64,000 nucleotides of DNA from an uncultured Flavobacteriales bacterium. Lineage in GTDB: Bacteria; Bacteroidota; Bacteroidia; Flavobacteriales; Crocinitomicaceae. Shown in pieces: positions 44,758 to 54,002 of the stretch. The translations under genes and the position numbers were made by a program. Location: NCBI GenBank assembly GCA_946480085.1, contig CAMLHZ010000001.1:806001-870000 (forward strand), written 5' to 3'. How positions within the stretch are numbered: the stretch's first letter is position 1; every line of letters begins with the position of its first letter. The notes beneath the pieces are model-generated. The model was not told the DNA's origin and made no database searches. It saw only the letters and a program-made list of their open reading frames with translations.

Positions 44758-45128
44758 AGGTGAAAAATACGAAACTAGTAACTTACTTTTTTGGCATTGC
44801 CCCAAAAAAGTAACAAAAAAGGTCTAGGCTTGTATTTGAGAACTTAAAAACGACATTGCATTTCGCTGCTGCACCCCAACTCATAAACACGCTGTACCAA
44901 TTTTTCTATGAAAAATAGGAGCGCTGGATTCAGACAGGGGTTTAGCTACGCTTCATTTCACTTGTTTTCTATCGTTCTCTGCATAAGAGCCAATCTCACA
45001 GTTCTAAATTGAATTTTTGTTTATTTGTTTTGGTCTTGTAATAATCCAGTTATTACACCTTTTTGGGCGACTGGTAAGCGCCCTAACCATCTGCGCATCA
45101 GTGGGAGTTTTTTTGCGAGTAATCCGAG
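44758..45128. other. Gene-free 371-base stretch with hairpins
   Basis: No gene is seen. It holds a TTACTTTTTTGG/CCAAAAAAGTAA hairpin (44783-44813), a GTAATAA/TTATTAC hairpin (45038-45056) and a GGGCG/CGCCC hairpin (45065-45083). None has a clear terminator T-run toward the minus-strand genes. No homologous fragment of a gene is recognised. Confidence 0.6.
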
Positions 45129-45854
45129 TTAGAAATCTTTGTTCTTCAGTGGCTGAGATAACAATTTCTTAAACGCAGGCAAATACAGGTTCTTTTCAAT
45201 AATATGCAAATGCTCAATACGGTGACAATCCGATCCAACAATATCGATTAAGTTATGTTTTAGGAGAAGTTCGGCTTGCTTTTTAATATCCGGACCATAA
45301 TGACCTGTAAACGAAAGCAAATTCACCTGAATCAAAACTCCTTGTGCTTTCAATTGTTTGGCTTTTTCTATCGATTTGTGATAGTAGTAATAACGTTCAA
45401 GATGTGCAATTACGGGTTGGTATTGCTTCGATTGTAAGTCGAAAATAACCTGATCGAGTAGTAGTGGTGCATCCCGAAAGGAGCATTCGAATAAAATATG
45501 GTTTCCGTTAAACGGAATCAGATCGTTGTTGCGAATGAATTCCAGAAAGGTGTCATCAAGATAATATTCTGCCGAAGCATCTACTTCCAGATTAATTCCC
45601 GTTTCACGGATGAGGTTTCTTACTTCTTCGAGTTTCGCACGAATAATTGCTGGTGTATTGTTATATACTCCCGACATCACGTGCGGAGTGAAAATCATTT
45701 TCTTGTAGCCGAATTCTTCGAATTTGCGCAGCATTCCAAGCGTGTGATCGAGTGTTTGCGCTCCATCATCGATTCCCGGCAGTAAATGACTATGAATGTC
45801 GACTTGCAGCGGAGCTAATGATACAGGTTTTTTAGGTCGAAGGAATCCCAACAT
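45129..45854 (-). CDS. CpsB/CapC-family tyrosine-protein phosphatase (PHP domain)
   Basis: This metal-dependent phosphatase of the PHP superfamily dephosphorylates BY-kinases that regulate capsule export. Metal ligands: HSH in VDIHSHLLPGIDDGAQ, H in IFTPHVMSGVY, E in ILFECSF, H in VIAHLERYYYY, and DCH in IVGSDCHRIEHL. Length (241) is normal. Its likely substrate, the Wzc-type kinase, is at 3914-6256. It is four bases from rfbB on the same strand. Confidence 0.92.
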   Translation of the reverse strand: MLGFLRPKKPVSLAPLQVDIHSHLLPGIDDGAQTLDHTLGMLRKFEEFGYKKMIFTPHVMSGVYNNTPAIIRAKLEEVRNLIRETGINLEVDASAEYYLDDTFLEFIRNNDLIPFNGNHILFECSFRDAPLLLDQVIFDLQSKQYQPVIAHLERYYYYHKSIEKAKQLKAQGVLIQVNLLSFTGHYGPDIKKQAELLLKHNLIDIVGSDCHRIEHLHIIEKNLYLPAFKKLLSQPLKNKDF

Positions 45855-45858
45855 TTTC

Positions 45859-46905
45859 TTAACGATTGGTGTACATTGAATCGTAATAACTTTGGTAAGA
45901 TCCGTTCACTACATGATTTACCCAATCCTGATTGTCGAGGTACCAACGAACCGTTTTTCGCAATCCTTCTTCGAAGGTGATACTTGGTTTCCAACCCAAT
46001 TCATCATGTAGTTTTGTAGCGTCGATTGCATAGCGCATATCGTGTCCGGCTCTGTCTTTTACAAAAGAAATGAGTTTGGCGCTTTCTCCTTCTTCACGCC
46101 CCAGTTCTTTGTCCATAATTGCACAAAGTTCATGGATCAAGTCGATGTTTTTCCATTCGTTCCAGCCACCAACGTTGTAATTACAGCCTAATTCGCCTTT
46201 ATGGAAAATCACATCGATTGCACGTGCATGGTCTTCCACCCACAACCAATCGCGAACGTTATCACCTTTTCCGTAAACAGGAAGCGGTTTACTATTCATG
46301 ATATTGTAAATCATCAATGGAATCAATTTCTCCGGATGATGGTGGCTTCCGTAGTTATTTGAACAATTGGAACGTTTTACTGGAAAACCGTAAGTATGGA
46401 AATATGCAGAGACAAAATGATCTGAAGATGCTTTTGATGCGGAATATGGACTTCTCGGGTCGTATGAAGTTGTTTCCGTAAAGAAACCTTCTGTTCCCAA
46501 TGATCCGAAAACTTCATCGGTAGAAACGTGGTAGAAAATATGTCCTTCGTTCGTTCCCCAATATGTTCGCGCCTGATTCATCAAATTCACCGTTCCAATA
46601 ACGTTTGTTTTCACAAATTCCATCGGACCCTCAATGGAGCGATCAACATGCGATTCTGCAGCTAAATGAATAATATCCGTTACGTCGTGTAGATTCAATG
46701 CCTTCATTACATCTTCTTCAGAAGTAATATCACCTTTCACGAAGCGGTAATTCGAAGCATTCATCACATCGCTTAAATTCTCAAGGTTTCCTGCATATGT
46801 AAGCGAATCGAAAGCAATGATCGTATAATTGGGATACTTATTTACAAGTAAACGCACCAAATGCGAACCAATAAATCCGGCAGCGCCAGTAACGAGAATA
46901 TTCAT
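45859..46905 (-). CDS. rfbB: dTDP-glucose 4,6-dehydratase
   Basis: RfbB/RmlB makes dTDP-4-keto-6-deoxyglucose, the substrate of RfbC. The NAD motif is VTGAAGFIGSHLVRLL. The catalytic segment is HVSTDEVFGSLG (TDE signature), with YxxxK as YSASKASSDHF and the substrate loop CSNNYGSHHHPEKLIP. Length (348) is standard. It lies directly upstream of the phosphatase gene. rfbA and rfbD are missing from the window, so rhamnose synthesis cannot be assumed. Confidence 0.95.
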   Translation of the reverse strand: MNILVTGAAGFIGSHLVRLLVNKYPNYTIIAFDSLTYAGNLENLSDVMNASNYRFVKGDITSEEDVMKALNLHDVTDIIHLAAESHVDRSIEGPMEFVKTNVIGTVNLMNQARTYWGTNEGHIFYHVSTDEVFGSLGTEGFFTETTSYDPRSPYSASKASSDHFVSAYFHTYGFPVKRSNCSNNYGSHHHPEKLIPLMIYNIMNSKPLPVYGKGDNVRDWLWVEDHARAIDVIFHKGELGCNYNVGGWNEWKNIDLIHELCAIMDKELGREEGESAKLISFVKDRAGHDMRYAIDATKLHDELGWKPSITFEEGLRKTVRWYLDNQDWVNHVVNGSYQSYYDSMYTNR

Positions 46906-46925
46906 AGAAGTAAAGATAGTAAATT

Positions 46926-47037
46926 AGACTTAAGACAATAGACCAAAGACAACAGACTCTTTAAGAATTTGATACAGTAATTTTAATGCTAAACGTTGAA
47001 TTGGTCTTTTGTCTTACGTCTTCAAGTCTTGAGTCTT
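46926..47037. repeat. AGAC/AAGAC inverted repeat pair between rfbB and the lipoprotein gene
   Basis: The left arm (46926-46959) is built from AGACTTAAGACAATAGACC words. The right arm (47003-47037) carries the same words inverted (GGTCTTTTGTCTT, AAGTCTTGAGTCT). It belongs to the same family as 9809-9860. It lies between divergent genes, so it is not a simple terminator here. Confidence 0.65.
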
Positions 47038-47073
47038 TTTGGTATGATTTTTTCTTAAAAGGGCAAACTGTTT

Positions 47074-47700
47074 ATGATGCGATTTGCCTTTTACCTACTC
47101 TTTCTTGTATTTATTTTTGTTGGTTGCAGAAAAGGAAAAAACTTGCCAGATGTGATTTATGTGCATTATGAAGGTCCAACGATAGCACATCAATATCCAA
47201 CTGATGCATTTGATAAGTTTGATCCTTACGACTTTGATGAACCGCTGCAATATCCGGATTATATCTATTTGAGTGATAGCGATGATTTAGCGAATGAGTT
47301 CAATGAAACGCTCATTAGATTACTTGAGAAAAACAATATCATTTTAACCACGGAACCAGCAGAATACACCTTGCATATTGGGAGTTTAAGCGTTGGTGAA
47401 GGTTTGAACAGACATAGTTATGTAGACAGCTGTGCTTCGATTTGGGATACTGAACCCAGCTATGTGTATTACTCCGATTTAAGTGCAAGCGTAACTGCAA
47501 CCTTGAGAAAAAATGGTGCTTACATTAACGATTGGAATAGAAACGCCACTTCTAGTGAGAAAGTACGCGATAAAACAGACGGGTGTAACTGTCCGAAAAT
47601 CCGTTCAATCTGGAGAAAACCAAGCAGTTTGGTAAGCCAATTGGCATCAGAAATCCGAATGAAGGTTTCACGACAAATCTATGACCTGGAAGTAGAGTAA
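47074..47700 (+). CDS. Lipoprotein of unknown function
   Basis: This 208-residue protein has a lipoprotein signal (FAFYLLFLVFIFVGC, Cys18). The mature part has a Pro/Asp/Tyr-rich start (PTDAFDKFDPYDFDEPLQYPDYIYLSDSDD), then a compact domain with ANEFNETLIRLLEKNNIILTTEPAEYTLHIGSLSVGEG. That resembles proteins that summarise a property per strain, but no family is recognised. Four Cys in SCASIWD and DGCNCPKIRSIWR may pair. It is the only plus-strand gene within the 42.9-54.3 kb minus block. Confidence 0.75.
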   Translation: MMRFAFYLLFLVFIFVGCRKGKNLPDVIYVHYEGPTIAHQYPTDAFDKFDPYDFDEPLQYPDYIYLSDSDDLANEFNETLIRLLEKNNIILTTEPAEYTLHIGSLSVGEGLNRHSYVDSCASIWDTEPSYVYYSDLSASVTATLRKNGAYINDWNRNATSSEKVRDKTDGCNCPKIRSIWRKPSSLVSQLASEIRMKVSRQIYDLEVE

Positions 47701-47779
47701 ATTATCAACTATCAATGCCAAAATTATCAAGTACGATTCTGTTTTCTTGATAATTTAGACTTGTTTCATTGATAATTCA

Positions 47780-49081
47780 TCAAAGGCTCCAATATTCTAA
47801 ATCCTGAATCTTATTTCGGTAAATTCCTTTGATGTCTACGAAAACACCTTTTCCGTCTTTTAGAATTGATTTGAAATAATCTTCCGTCAACGTGTTGTAT
47901 TCTCTATGGTTTACAGCTACAATGATGGCGTCGTAATCGCTGCCAATCTCCACTAATTTCACACCATATTCGTGTTCCATTTCGTCTGAAGAAGCGTGTG
48001 GATCTACCAAATCAACGTGTACCTGAAACGATTTCAATTCGTTTACTACGTCAATTACTTTCGAGTTACGGATATCCGAAACATCTTCTTTGAAGGTTGC
48101 ACCCATTACCAACACTTTCGCGTCTTGAATGTGCTTTCCTTGAGCAATGATTTTCTTAGTCGTTTGCTTACCAATATAGAATCCCATTGAATCGTTTACG
48201 TAACGACCGCTATTGATAATTTTTGCGTGGTAACCAGCTTGTTGTGCTTTGTGTGTCAGATAGTATGGATCAACACCAATGCAGTGTCCACCAACCAAAC
48301 CTGGAGAGAATTTCAGGAAATTCCATTTCGTTCCAGCCGCTTCAAGTACTTCGTAAGTGTTAATTCCTAAGCGATTGAAAATGATAGAAAGTTCATTGAT
48401 CAAGGCAATATTTACGTCGCGCTGCGTGTTTTCAATGATTTTTGCAGCCTCAGCCACTTTGATAGAAGTTGCACGGTGAACCCCAGCAGCTACAACCAAT
48501 TCGTATGTCTTCGCAATTTCCTCAAGTGATTCTTCGGAACAACCGGAAACCACTTTGATTACATTTTGAAGCGTATGTTCCTTGTCTCCCGGATTAATAC
48601 GTTCAGGTGAATATCCCACCTTGAAATCATCTTCGAATTTCAATCCGGAGATTTCTTCCAATACTGGAATACAATCGTCTTCAGTACAACCTGGATAAAC
48701 CGTAGATTCAAAGACAACGTAATCGCCTTTTTTCAATACTTGAGCAACCGTTTTAGAAGCACCTAACAACGGTTTTAAGTCAGGTAAATTTGTGTCGTCG
48801 ATTGGTGTCGGAACAGCAACAATAAAGAAAGTAACGTCCTTCAAATCGTTGATATCAGCTGTAAAGTGAATGTCGCAATTATCGAAAGCACTTTTCTCCA
48901 ATTCGTTACTCGGATCGATATGATTTCTCATCAAATCAACACGTGCCTGATTGATATCGAATCCAACAACCTTAATTTTTTTAGCAAATTCAAGAGCAAT
49001 TGGTAAACCAACATAGCCCAGTCCAATTACGGCGAGTTTCGTTTCTTTCTGAATAAGTTTATTGTAGATTGAGTTGCTCAT
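47780..49081 (-). CDS. wbpA: UDP-GlcNAc 6-dehydrogenase (WbpA-like nucleotide-sugar dehydrogenase)
   Basis: This UDP-sugar dehydrogenase is predicted to oxidise UDP-GlcNAc to UDP-GlcNAcA. The NAD motif is AVIGLGYVGLPIALEFAK. The catalytic Cys is in GLVGGHCIGVDPYYLTHKAQQAGYHAK, the WbpA/TviB type, unlike the GGSCFPKD of the ugd product. The C-terminal domain has VMGATFKEDVSDIRNSKVIDV. It overlaps the WbpB-like gene by 23 bases. It supplies the first step for the WbpB/E/D enzymes. Confidence 0.88.
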   Translation of the reverse strand: MSNSIYNKLIQKETKLAVIGLGYVGLPIALEFAKKIKVVGFDINQARVDLMRNHIDPSNELEKSAFDNCDIHFTADINDLKDVTFFIVAVPTPIDDTNLPDLKPLLGASKTVAQVLKKGDYVVFESTVYPGCTEDDCIPVLEEISGLKFEDDFKVGYSPERINPGDKEHTLQNVIKVVSGCSEESLEEIAKTYELVVAAGVHRATSIKVAEAAKIIENTQRDVNIALINELSIIFNRLGINTYEVLEAAGTKWNFLKFSPGLVGGHCIGVDPYYLTHKAQQAGYHAKIINSGRYVNDSMGFYIGKQTTKKIIAQGKHIQDAKVLVMGATFKEDVSDIRNSKVIDVVNELKSFQVHVDLVDPHASSDEMEHEYGVKLVEIGSDYDAIIVAVNHREYNTLTEDYFKSILKDGKGVFVDIKGIYRNKIQDLEYWSL

Positions 49082-50099
49082 TTCTTACTTTATAAATGCG
49101 TTCAATAATTTCAACAACTTTCAATCCTTCAAGAGCGTTTGTAGTTGCTGAAGTTCTTCCTTTTAGTGTGTCGATAACGTTCGTAATAACGTAATGGTGA
49201 TTTGCTGCAGATCCTTTGTAAGCGCCGTAATCGTTCCCTGGATTGGTAGGTGCAAGATCCGGCATTTCGTAGTCTGCAATATTGCAAACTTCTACTTCAT
49301 TCATGTATTGTCCGCCAATTTTTACACTTCCGTTCTTACCAACGATAGTCATGGAGCTTTCTAAATTTTGGTGAGCAACAGAAGTTGAATAGTTCAAAGA
49401 ACCCATTCCTCCATTTACAAAATCGAAACTCACGAAACCAGAATCTTCAAATGCAGTAGAATCCTTGTGCGTGAAATCCGCGAATTTTCCTTGAATATTG
49501 TCAATATCACCGAACAACCAGTACATGATATCGATGAAGTGTGAGAACTGTGTAAACAATGTTCCGCCGTCCAAATCAGCAGTTCCTTTCCAGCCACCTG
49601 CTTTGTAGTAACGCTCATCACGATTCCAGTAACAATTCAATTGTACCATGAAAATATCACCCAAAACTTTACGATCGATCAAATCCTTGATCCATTCGCT
49701 TGGCGGGGAGTAACGGTTTTGCATGACACAAAAAACTTGTCGTGATTGCTGCAGTGACTTGAAAATTACCTTTTCACATTGGTCTTTCGTCAAACCCATT
49801 GGCTTCTCAACCACCACATGTTTCTTATTTTTAAGAGCCATCAGAGCTTGTTCAGCATGCAATCCGTTTGGAGTACACACATTCACCACGTCGAACTCGA
49901 TACCAGAGGCGAACAATTCTTCCATTGTAGAGAAGAAAGGAACGTTATAATCTGCAGCTCCACATTCTTCTGCGGAACGAATATCAACCATTGCAACTAG
50001 TTCAGCTTCTTCGTCACGACGAGCCATTTCAGCGTGTCGTTTTCCGATATGTCCTGCACCAATTATGGCGAATTTTACTTTTTGATTTTCTGGTATCAT
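49059..50099 (-). CDS. wbpB: Gfo/Idh/MocA-family oxidoreductase (WbpB-like UDP-GlcNAcA 3-dehydrogenase)
   Basis: This NAD-dependent oxidoreductase is predicted to oxidise C3 of UDP-GlcNAcA to the 3-keto form used by the WbpE-like aminotransferase. The Rossmann start is FAIIGAGHIGKRHAEMARRD. The EKP motif is VVEKPMGLTKDQCEKVI, and the C-terminal domain carries GGTLFTQFSHFIDIMYWLFG. The family is broad; the WbpB role is supported by the 23-base overlap with the WbpA-like gene and by the WbpE and WbpD genes elsewhere in the window. Confidence 0.82.
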   Translation of the reverse strand: MIPENQKVKFAIIGAGHIGKRHAEMARRDEEAELVAMVDIRSAEECGAADYNVPFFSTMEELFASGIEFDVVNVCTPNGLHAEQALMALKNKKHVVVEKPMGLTKDQCEKVIFKSLQQSRQVFCVMQNRYSPPSEWIKDLIDRKVLGDIFMVQLNCYWNRDERYYKAGGWKGTADLDGGTLFTQFSHFIDIMYWLFGDIDNIQGKFADFTHKDSTAFEDSGFVSFDFVNGGMGSLNYSTSVAHQNLESSMTIVGKNGSVKIGGQYMNEVEVCNIADYEMPDLAPTNPGNDYGAYKGSAANHHYVITNVIDTLKGRTSATTNALEGLKVVEIIERIYKVRNEQLNLQ

Positions 50100-50443
50100 T
50101 CAAATGAATTCGAGGTGCAAATGTAACAAAAGGAAACGGATTTTGCAGAGAGGAGATGCATCGTGTCTTTACAAAAAAGTAAGGTTTTTTAATCTCCTCC
50201 CTTCGAGGTAGGATTAAGGAGGGTGGTTAGGATTACTGTTTCCACCCCTCTCTTTCTCCCCTCAAGGGGAGAGGATGATGAATCCCTTTATTGAAGTGTT
50301 CAAACTGTGTTCTCTTCATTCGGCCTTAAACAAAGAAATCCGCTGCGGTCATCGAGCGTAGTCGAGATGCATCGGATTTCATTATCTTTTTGAAAAGGAA
50401 TTAATTTCCTCTTTTCCTCTTTTGGCTTTCCTTTAACGAAGTA
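50100..50443. other. Gene-free 344-base stretch with three repeat types
   Basis: No gene is seen. It carries a degenerate copy of the 28-base palindrome (about 50150-50175), a CTCCC...GGGAG-type region (about 50200-50275), a GAGCGTAGTCGA unit (about 50350-50370) and, on the minus strand, AAAGCCAAAAGAGGAAAAGA (about 50407-50433), related to the 5' repeats of WG paralogs 3 and 4. It sits between wbpB and sufD at one proposed inversion boundary. Confidence 0.65.
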
Positions 50444-51703
50444 TTATATAGACCAATCAAATCGTTCTCTCAATACTTCATGAATACGCTCAACAACAGC
50501 TTCATTTTCAATTTTCTCGAAAACTTCACCTACAAACGCGCCAACCATTAATTGTCGTGCACTTGCTTCGCTTAAACCACGAGCGCGTAAGTAAAATACT
50601 GCTTCTTCGTCTAACTGACCAGTAGTTGATCCATGTGAACATTTCACATCGTCAGCATAAATTTCCAATTCCGGTTTGCTGTTTACTGATGCGTCGTCGC
50701 TTAATAATACGTTTCCGTTTGACTGGAAAGCATTGATTTTTTGAGCGTCTTTACGAACGAAAACTTTACCGTTAAAAACTCCGGTTGCTTTTCCGTCGAT
50801 CACTCCTTTGTACAATTCAAACGATTCACAATGCGAAACTTTATGGTCTACAATTGTGTGGTTGTCAACATGCTGATTTCCATTCAAAATGTAAGCGCCG
50901 TTCAAATGTGTTTCACAGTTGGAACCATTTACATCGATGTTCAGGTTATTGCGAACCAACGCACCGTTTAAGGTAATTGTATTGATTGTGAAATTTGAAT
51001 CTTGTGCCTGAGCAACTTGCTCTGTTGCAACATGATAAGCAGTATCGTTTTCTTCTTGTAATTTGTCGATAACCACTTTTGCGTTCTTCGCCACATTTAC
51101 TTCTGTATAAACATTGGTAAATGAACCTTCGCCTTTTTCAGTAACGAAATGCTGGATCAATTTCACTTCAGCAAAAGCTTCGGCAGTAATGCTATGACGA
51201 AGATTTGTCAAAACAGCATCGCCAGTTGAAACATGAATAATTTCAATTACTGGTTCAATTTGCATTTTAGCCGAAACGTGAACGTAAAGTCCATCGGTTG
51301 CATAAGCTGTATTGATTGCGTTGAAGATCTCATTCTCCAAAACTGCAGAAGTTCCAAGAACATTCAATTCTTCTTTATCCATTGAAGAAAGCGCAAGAAT
51401 TTTTACACCATCAGGATAGTTGGAAGAAGAAAGATCTTTCGCGAAATGTCCATTTACAAAAACAAATTTCAATGAATTGTCATCTAAACCAAGTTTAGAA
51501 GTAACCGATTGTAATTTGCCAACCGACAACAATGCATTCTTGATCTTTGCTACACGTGTGTATTTCCAAGCCTCATTTCTGGTCGTTGGAAAGTCAAGAC
51601 CTTCGATCGTTTCCTGAGCTTGTTTTCTTAAATTTTCGTTCAGCAAGAAATGTCCTTCTAAGTTCCAGTTCAATTTCATGCTTACGTTTTCTAATGTTTG
51701 CAT
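50444..51703 (-). CDS. sufD: SufD, Fe-S assembly scaffold subunit
   Basis: SufD partners SufB and SufC in the SufBC2D Fe-S scaffold. The N-terminal region is divergent, as usual (GLDFPTTRNEAWKYTRVAKI is typical). The beta-helix core has LNGAYILNGNQHVDNHTIVDHKVSHCESFELYKGVIDG, FNGKVFVRKDAQKINAFQSN and ADDVKCSHGSTTGQLDEEAVFYLRARGLSE, matching SufD. At 419 residues it is full length. It is the last suf gene on this strand; sufS, sufE and sufT, normally next, are at 18.9-20.9 kb. Confidence 0.95.
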   Translation of the reverse strand: MQTLENVSMKLNWNLEGHFLLNENLRKQAQETIEGLDFPTTRNEAWKYTRVAKIKNALLSVGKLQSVTSKLGLDDNSLKFVFVNGHFAKDLSSSNYPDGVKILALSSMDKEELNVLGTSAVLENEIFNAINTAYATDGLYVHVSAKMQIEPVIEIIHVSTGDAVLTNLRHSITAEAFAEVKLIQHFVTEKGEGSFTNVYTEVNVAKNAKVVIDKLQEENDTAYHVATEQVAQAQDSNFTINTITLNGALVRNNLNIDVNGSNCETHLNGAYILNGNQHVDNHTIVDHKVSHCESFELYKGVIDGKATGVFNGKVFVRKDAQKINAFQSNGNVLLSDDASVNSKPELEIYADDVKCSHGSTTGQLDEEAVFYLRARGLSEASARQLMVGAFVGEVFEKIENEAVVERIHEVLRERFDWSI

Positions 51704-51712
51704 AATGGAATC

Positions 51713-52465
51713 TTAGAGTGCAAATTCTGCTTTAATCCAATCGTATCCTTTTTCTTCCAATTCAAGAGCTAACTCTTTTGGACCAGATTTAACAATTCGT
51801 CCGTCGTAAAGAACGTGAACGAAATCCGGAACGATATAATCCAATAAACGTTGGTAGTGTGTAATCACAACCGTTGCGTTTTTATCTGACTTCAATGTGT
51901 TAACACCGTTAGCAACAATACGAAGCGCATCGATATCTAATCCTGAATCTGTTTCATCAAGGATAGATAATTTCGGGTCCAACATTGCCATTTGGAAGAT
52001 CTCGTTTCTTTTCTTTTCACCTCCGGAGAATCCTTCGTTTACTGAACGAGAAGCTAATTTAGCGTCCAACTCAACAATTGCACTTTTCTCTTTCACTAAA
52101 GCCATAAAGTCTTTCGCCGAAATAGGTTCTTCTTTACGGTATTCACGAATTTCGTTCAACGCTGTACGAAGGAAATTCACGTTAGAAACTCCCGGAATTT
52201 CAACTGGATATTGGAACGCAAGGAACAAACCTTCACGAGCACGATCTTCCGTTGCCATTTCCAATAAGTCTGTACCATCAAAATCAACCTTTCCTTCTGT
52301 GATTTCGTATTCTTCACGTCCAGCCAACACACTAGCCAAAGTACTTTTTCCAGCACCATTTGGACCCATGATAGCATGCACTTCACCAGCTTTCACTTCA
52401 AGGTTTAATCCTTTTAGAATTTCTTTTCCGTCAATCGACGCGTGTAAATTTTCAATCTTCAACAT
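51713..52465 (-). CDS. sufC: SufC, ABC ATPase of the Fe-S scaffold
   Basis: SufC supplies the ATPase for the SufBC2D complex. Walker A is GPNGAGKSTL (34-43), the signature is FSGGEKKRNE (ABC), Walker B is LSILDETDSGLDID, with the switch His in VVITHYQRLL. Length (250) is standard. It lies nine bases upstream of sufD. Confidence 0.97.
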   Translation of the reverse strand: MLKIENLHASIDGKEILKGLNLEVKAGEVHAIMGPNGAGKSTLASVLAGREEYEITEGKVDFDGTDLLEMATEDRAREGLFLAFQYPVEIPGVSNVNFLRTALNEIREYRKEEPISAKDFMALVKEKSAIVELDAKLASRSVNEGFSGGEKKRNEIFQMAMLDPKLSILDETDSGLDIDALRIVANGVNTLKSDKNATVVITHYQRLLDYIVPDFVHVLYDGRIVKSGPKELALELEEKGYDWIKAEFAL

Positions 52466-52535
52466 AATATCTTCAATTACTAATTACCAATTTCGAATTA
52501 CTAATTATTTGTAACTAGTAATTTGTCATTCGTAA

Positions 52536-53987
52536 TTATCCCACTGATCCTTCTAAACTAATCGTCAGTAATTTTTGTGCTTCAACCGCAAACTCCATAG
52601 GAAGTTGGTTCAACACTTCTTTACAATACCCATTTACAATTAAACTGATGGCTTTCTCCTCAGAGATTCCACGTTGTAAACAGTAAAATATTTGATCTTC
52701 TCCAATCTTCGAAGTTGTAGCCTCGTGCTCAATTTTAGCGCTCGGGTTTTTACATTCGATATAAGGGAAAGTATGTGCTCCACATTCGTCGGTCATCAAC
52801 AAAGAATCACACTGCGAGAAGTTTCTTGCGTTGTGTGCGTTTTTGTGAATCTGAACCAATCCACGGTAAGAATTGTGCGATTTTCCTGCAGAAATACCTT
52901 TCGAAATAATTGTACTCTTGGTGTTTTTACCCAAGTGAATCATTTTTGTTCCCGTATCTGCCTGTTGGAAGTTATTCGTTACAGCTACCGAGTAAAACTC
53001 ACCAATTGAATTATCACCTTTCAAAATACATGAAGGATATTTCCATGTAACTGCAGAACCGGTTTCTACTTGTGTCCACGAGATTTTAGCGTTTGTTTCG
53101 CATAAACCACGTTTTGTTACGAAGTTGAAAACTCCACCTTTACCTTCTTTATCTCCGGGATACCAGTTTTGTACTGTCGAGTATTTGATCTCAGCATCTT
53201 TCAATGCGACCAATTCAACAACAGCAGCGTGTAATTGGTTTTCATCGCGTTGAGGAGCAGTACAACCTTCTAAGTAAGAAACGTACGCACCTTCGTCGGC
53301 AACAACCAATGTTCTTTCAAACTGACCAGTATTCGCTTCGTTGATTCGGAAATAAGTAGAAAGCTCCATTGGACACCGAACTCCTTTTGGAATGTAGCAG
53401 AAAGAACCATCTGTAAATACAGCTGAGTTCAAAGCAGCATAGAAATTGTCGGTTGCCGGAACAACAGTACCCATATATTGTCTGACAAGATCTGGATATT
53501 CTTGAACCGCATCCGAGAACGAACAGAAGATAATTCCGAGTTCTTTCAGCTTACTTTTGAAACTTGTTGCAACAGAAACCGAGTCCATTACGAAATCGAC
53601 AGCCACATTTGTACCTGTTAAGCGTTGCTGTTCTTCTAATGAAATCCCCAATTTGGCCATTGTTTCCTTCATCTCCGGATCAACATCGTCCCAACTTTCA
53701 TATTTCTTTGTCTGCTTAGGAGCAGCATAGTAAGAAATAGCCTGAAAATCTGGTTTTGGATATTGAATGTGTGCCCAGGTTGGTTCTGTCATCTCTTTCC
53801 AAATGGCGTAACACTTTAAGCGGTACTCCAACAACCAATCTGGTTCGTTTTTTTTGGCAGAAATAAATTTGATGATTTCTTCATTTAGTCCTAAAGGTGC
53901 CCTGTCTGACTCGATATCAGTTGTAAATCCGAATTTGTATTCCGAATTCTCAAGGTCTTTAGCTAAATCATTTTCCGTGTATCCCAT
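52536..53987 (-). CDS. sufB: SufB, Fe-S scaffold subunit
   Basis: SufB is the main cluster-assembly subunit. The motif set is classic: [54 protein letters not shown], and [27 protein letters not shown]. Length (483) is normal. A gap of 70 bases separates it from sufC. Confidence 0.97.
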   Translation of the reverse strand: MGYTENDLAKDLENSEYKFGFTTDIESDRAPLGLNEEIIKFISAKKNEPDWLLEYRLKCYAIWKEMTEPTWAHIQYPKPDFQAISYYAAPKQTKKYESWDDVDPEMKETMAKLGISLEEQQRLTGTNVAVDFVMDSVSVATSFKSKLKELGIIFCSFSDAVQEYPDLVRQYMGTVVPATDNFYAALNSAVFTDGSFCYIPKGVRCPMELSTYFRINEANTGQFERTLVVADEGAYVSYLEGCTAPQRDENQLHAAVVELVALKDAEIKYSTVQNWYPGDKEGKGGVFNFVTKRGLCETNAKISWTQVETGSAVTWKYPSCILKGDNSIGEFYSVAVTNNFQQADTGTKMIHLGKNTKSTIISKGISAGKSHNSYRGLVQIHKNAHNARNFSQCDSLLMTDECGAHTFPYIECKNPSAKIEHEATTSKIGEDQIFYCLQRGISEEKAISLIVNGYCKEVLNQLPMEFAVEAQKLLTISLEGSVG

Positions 53988-54002
53988 GTAAAATCAACTA
54001 GT

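Noticed and set aside
44758..44805. TTG start for the DUF2279-like gene
   Set aside because: It begins inside a hairpin repeat; GTG 44757 gives a clean signal peptide.
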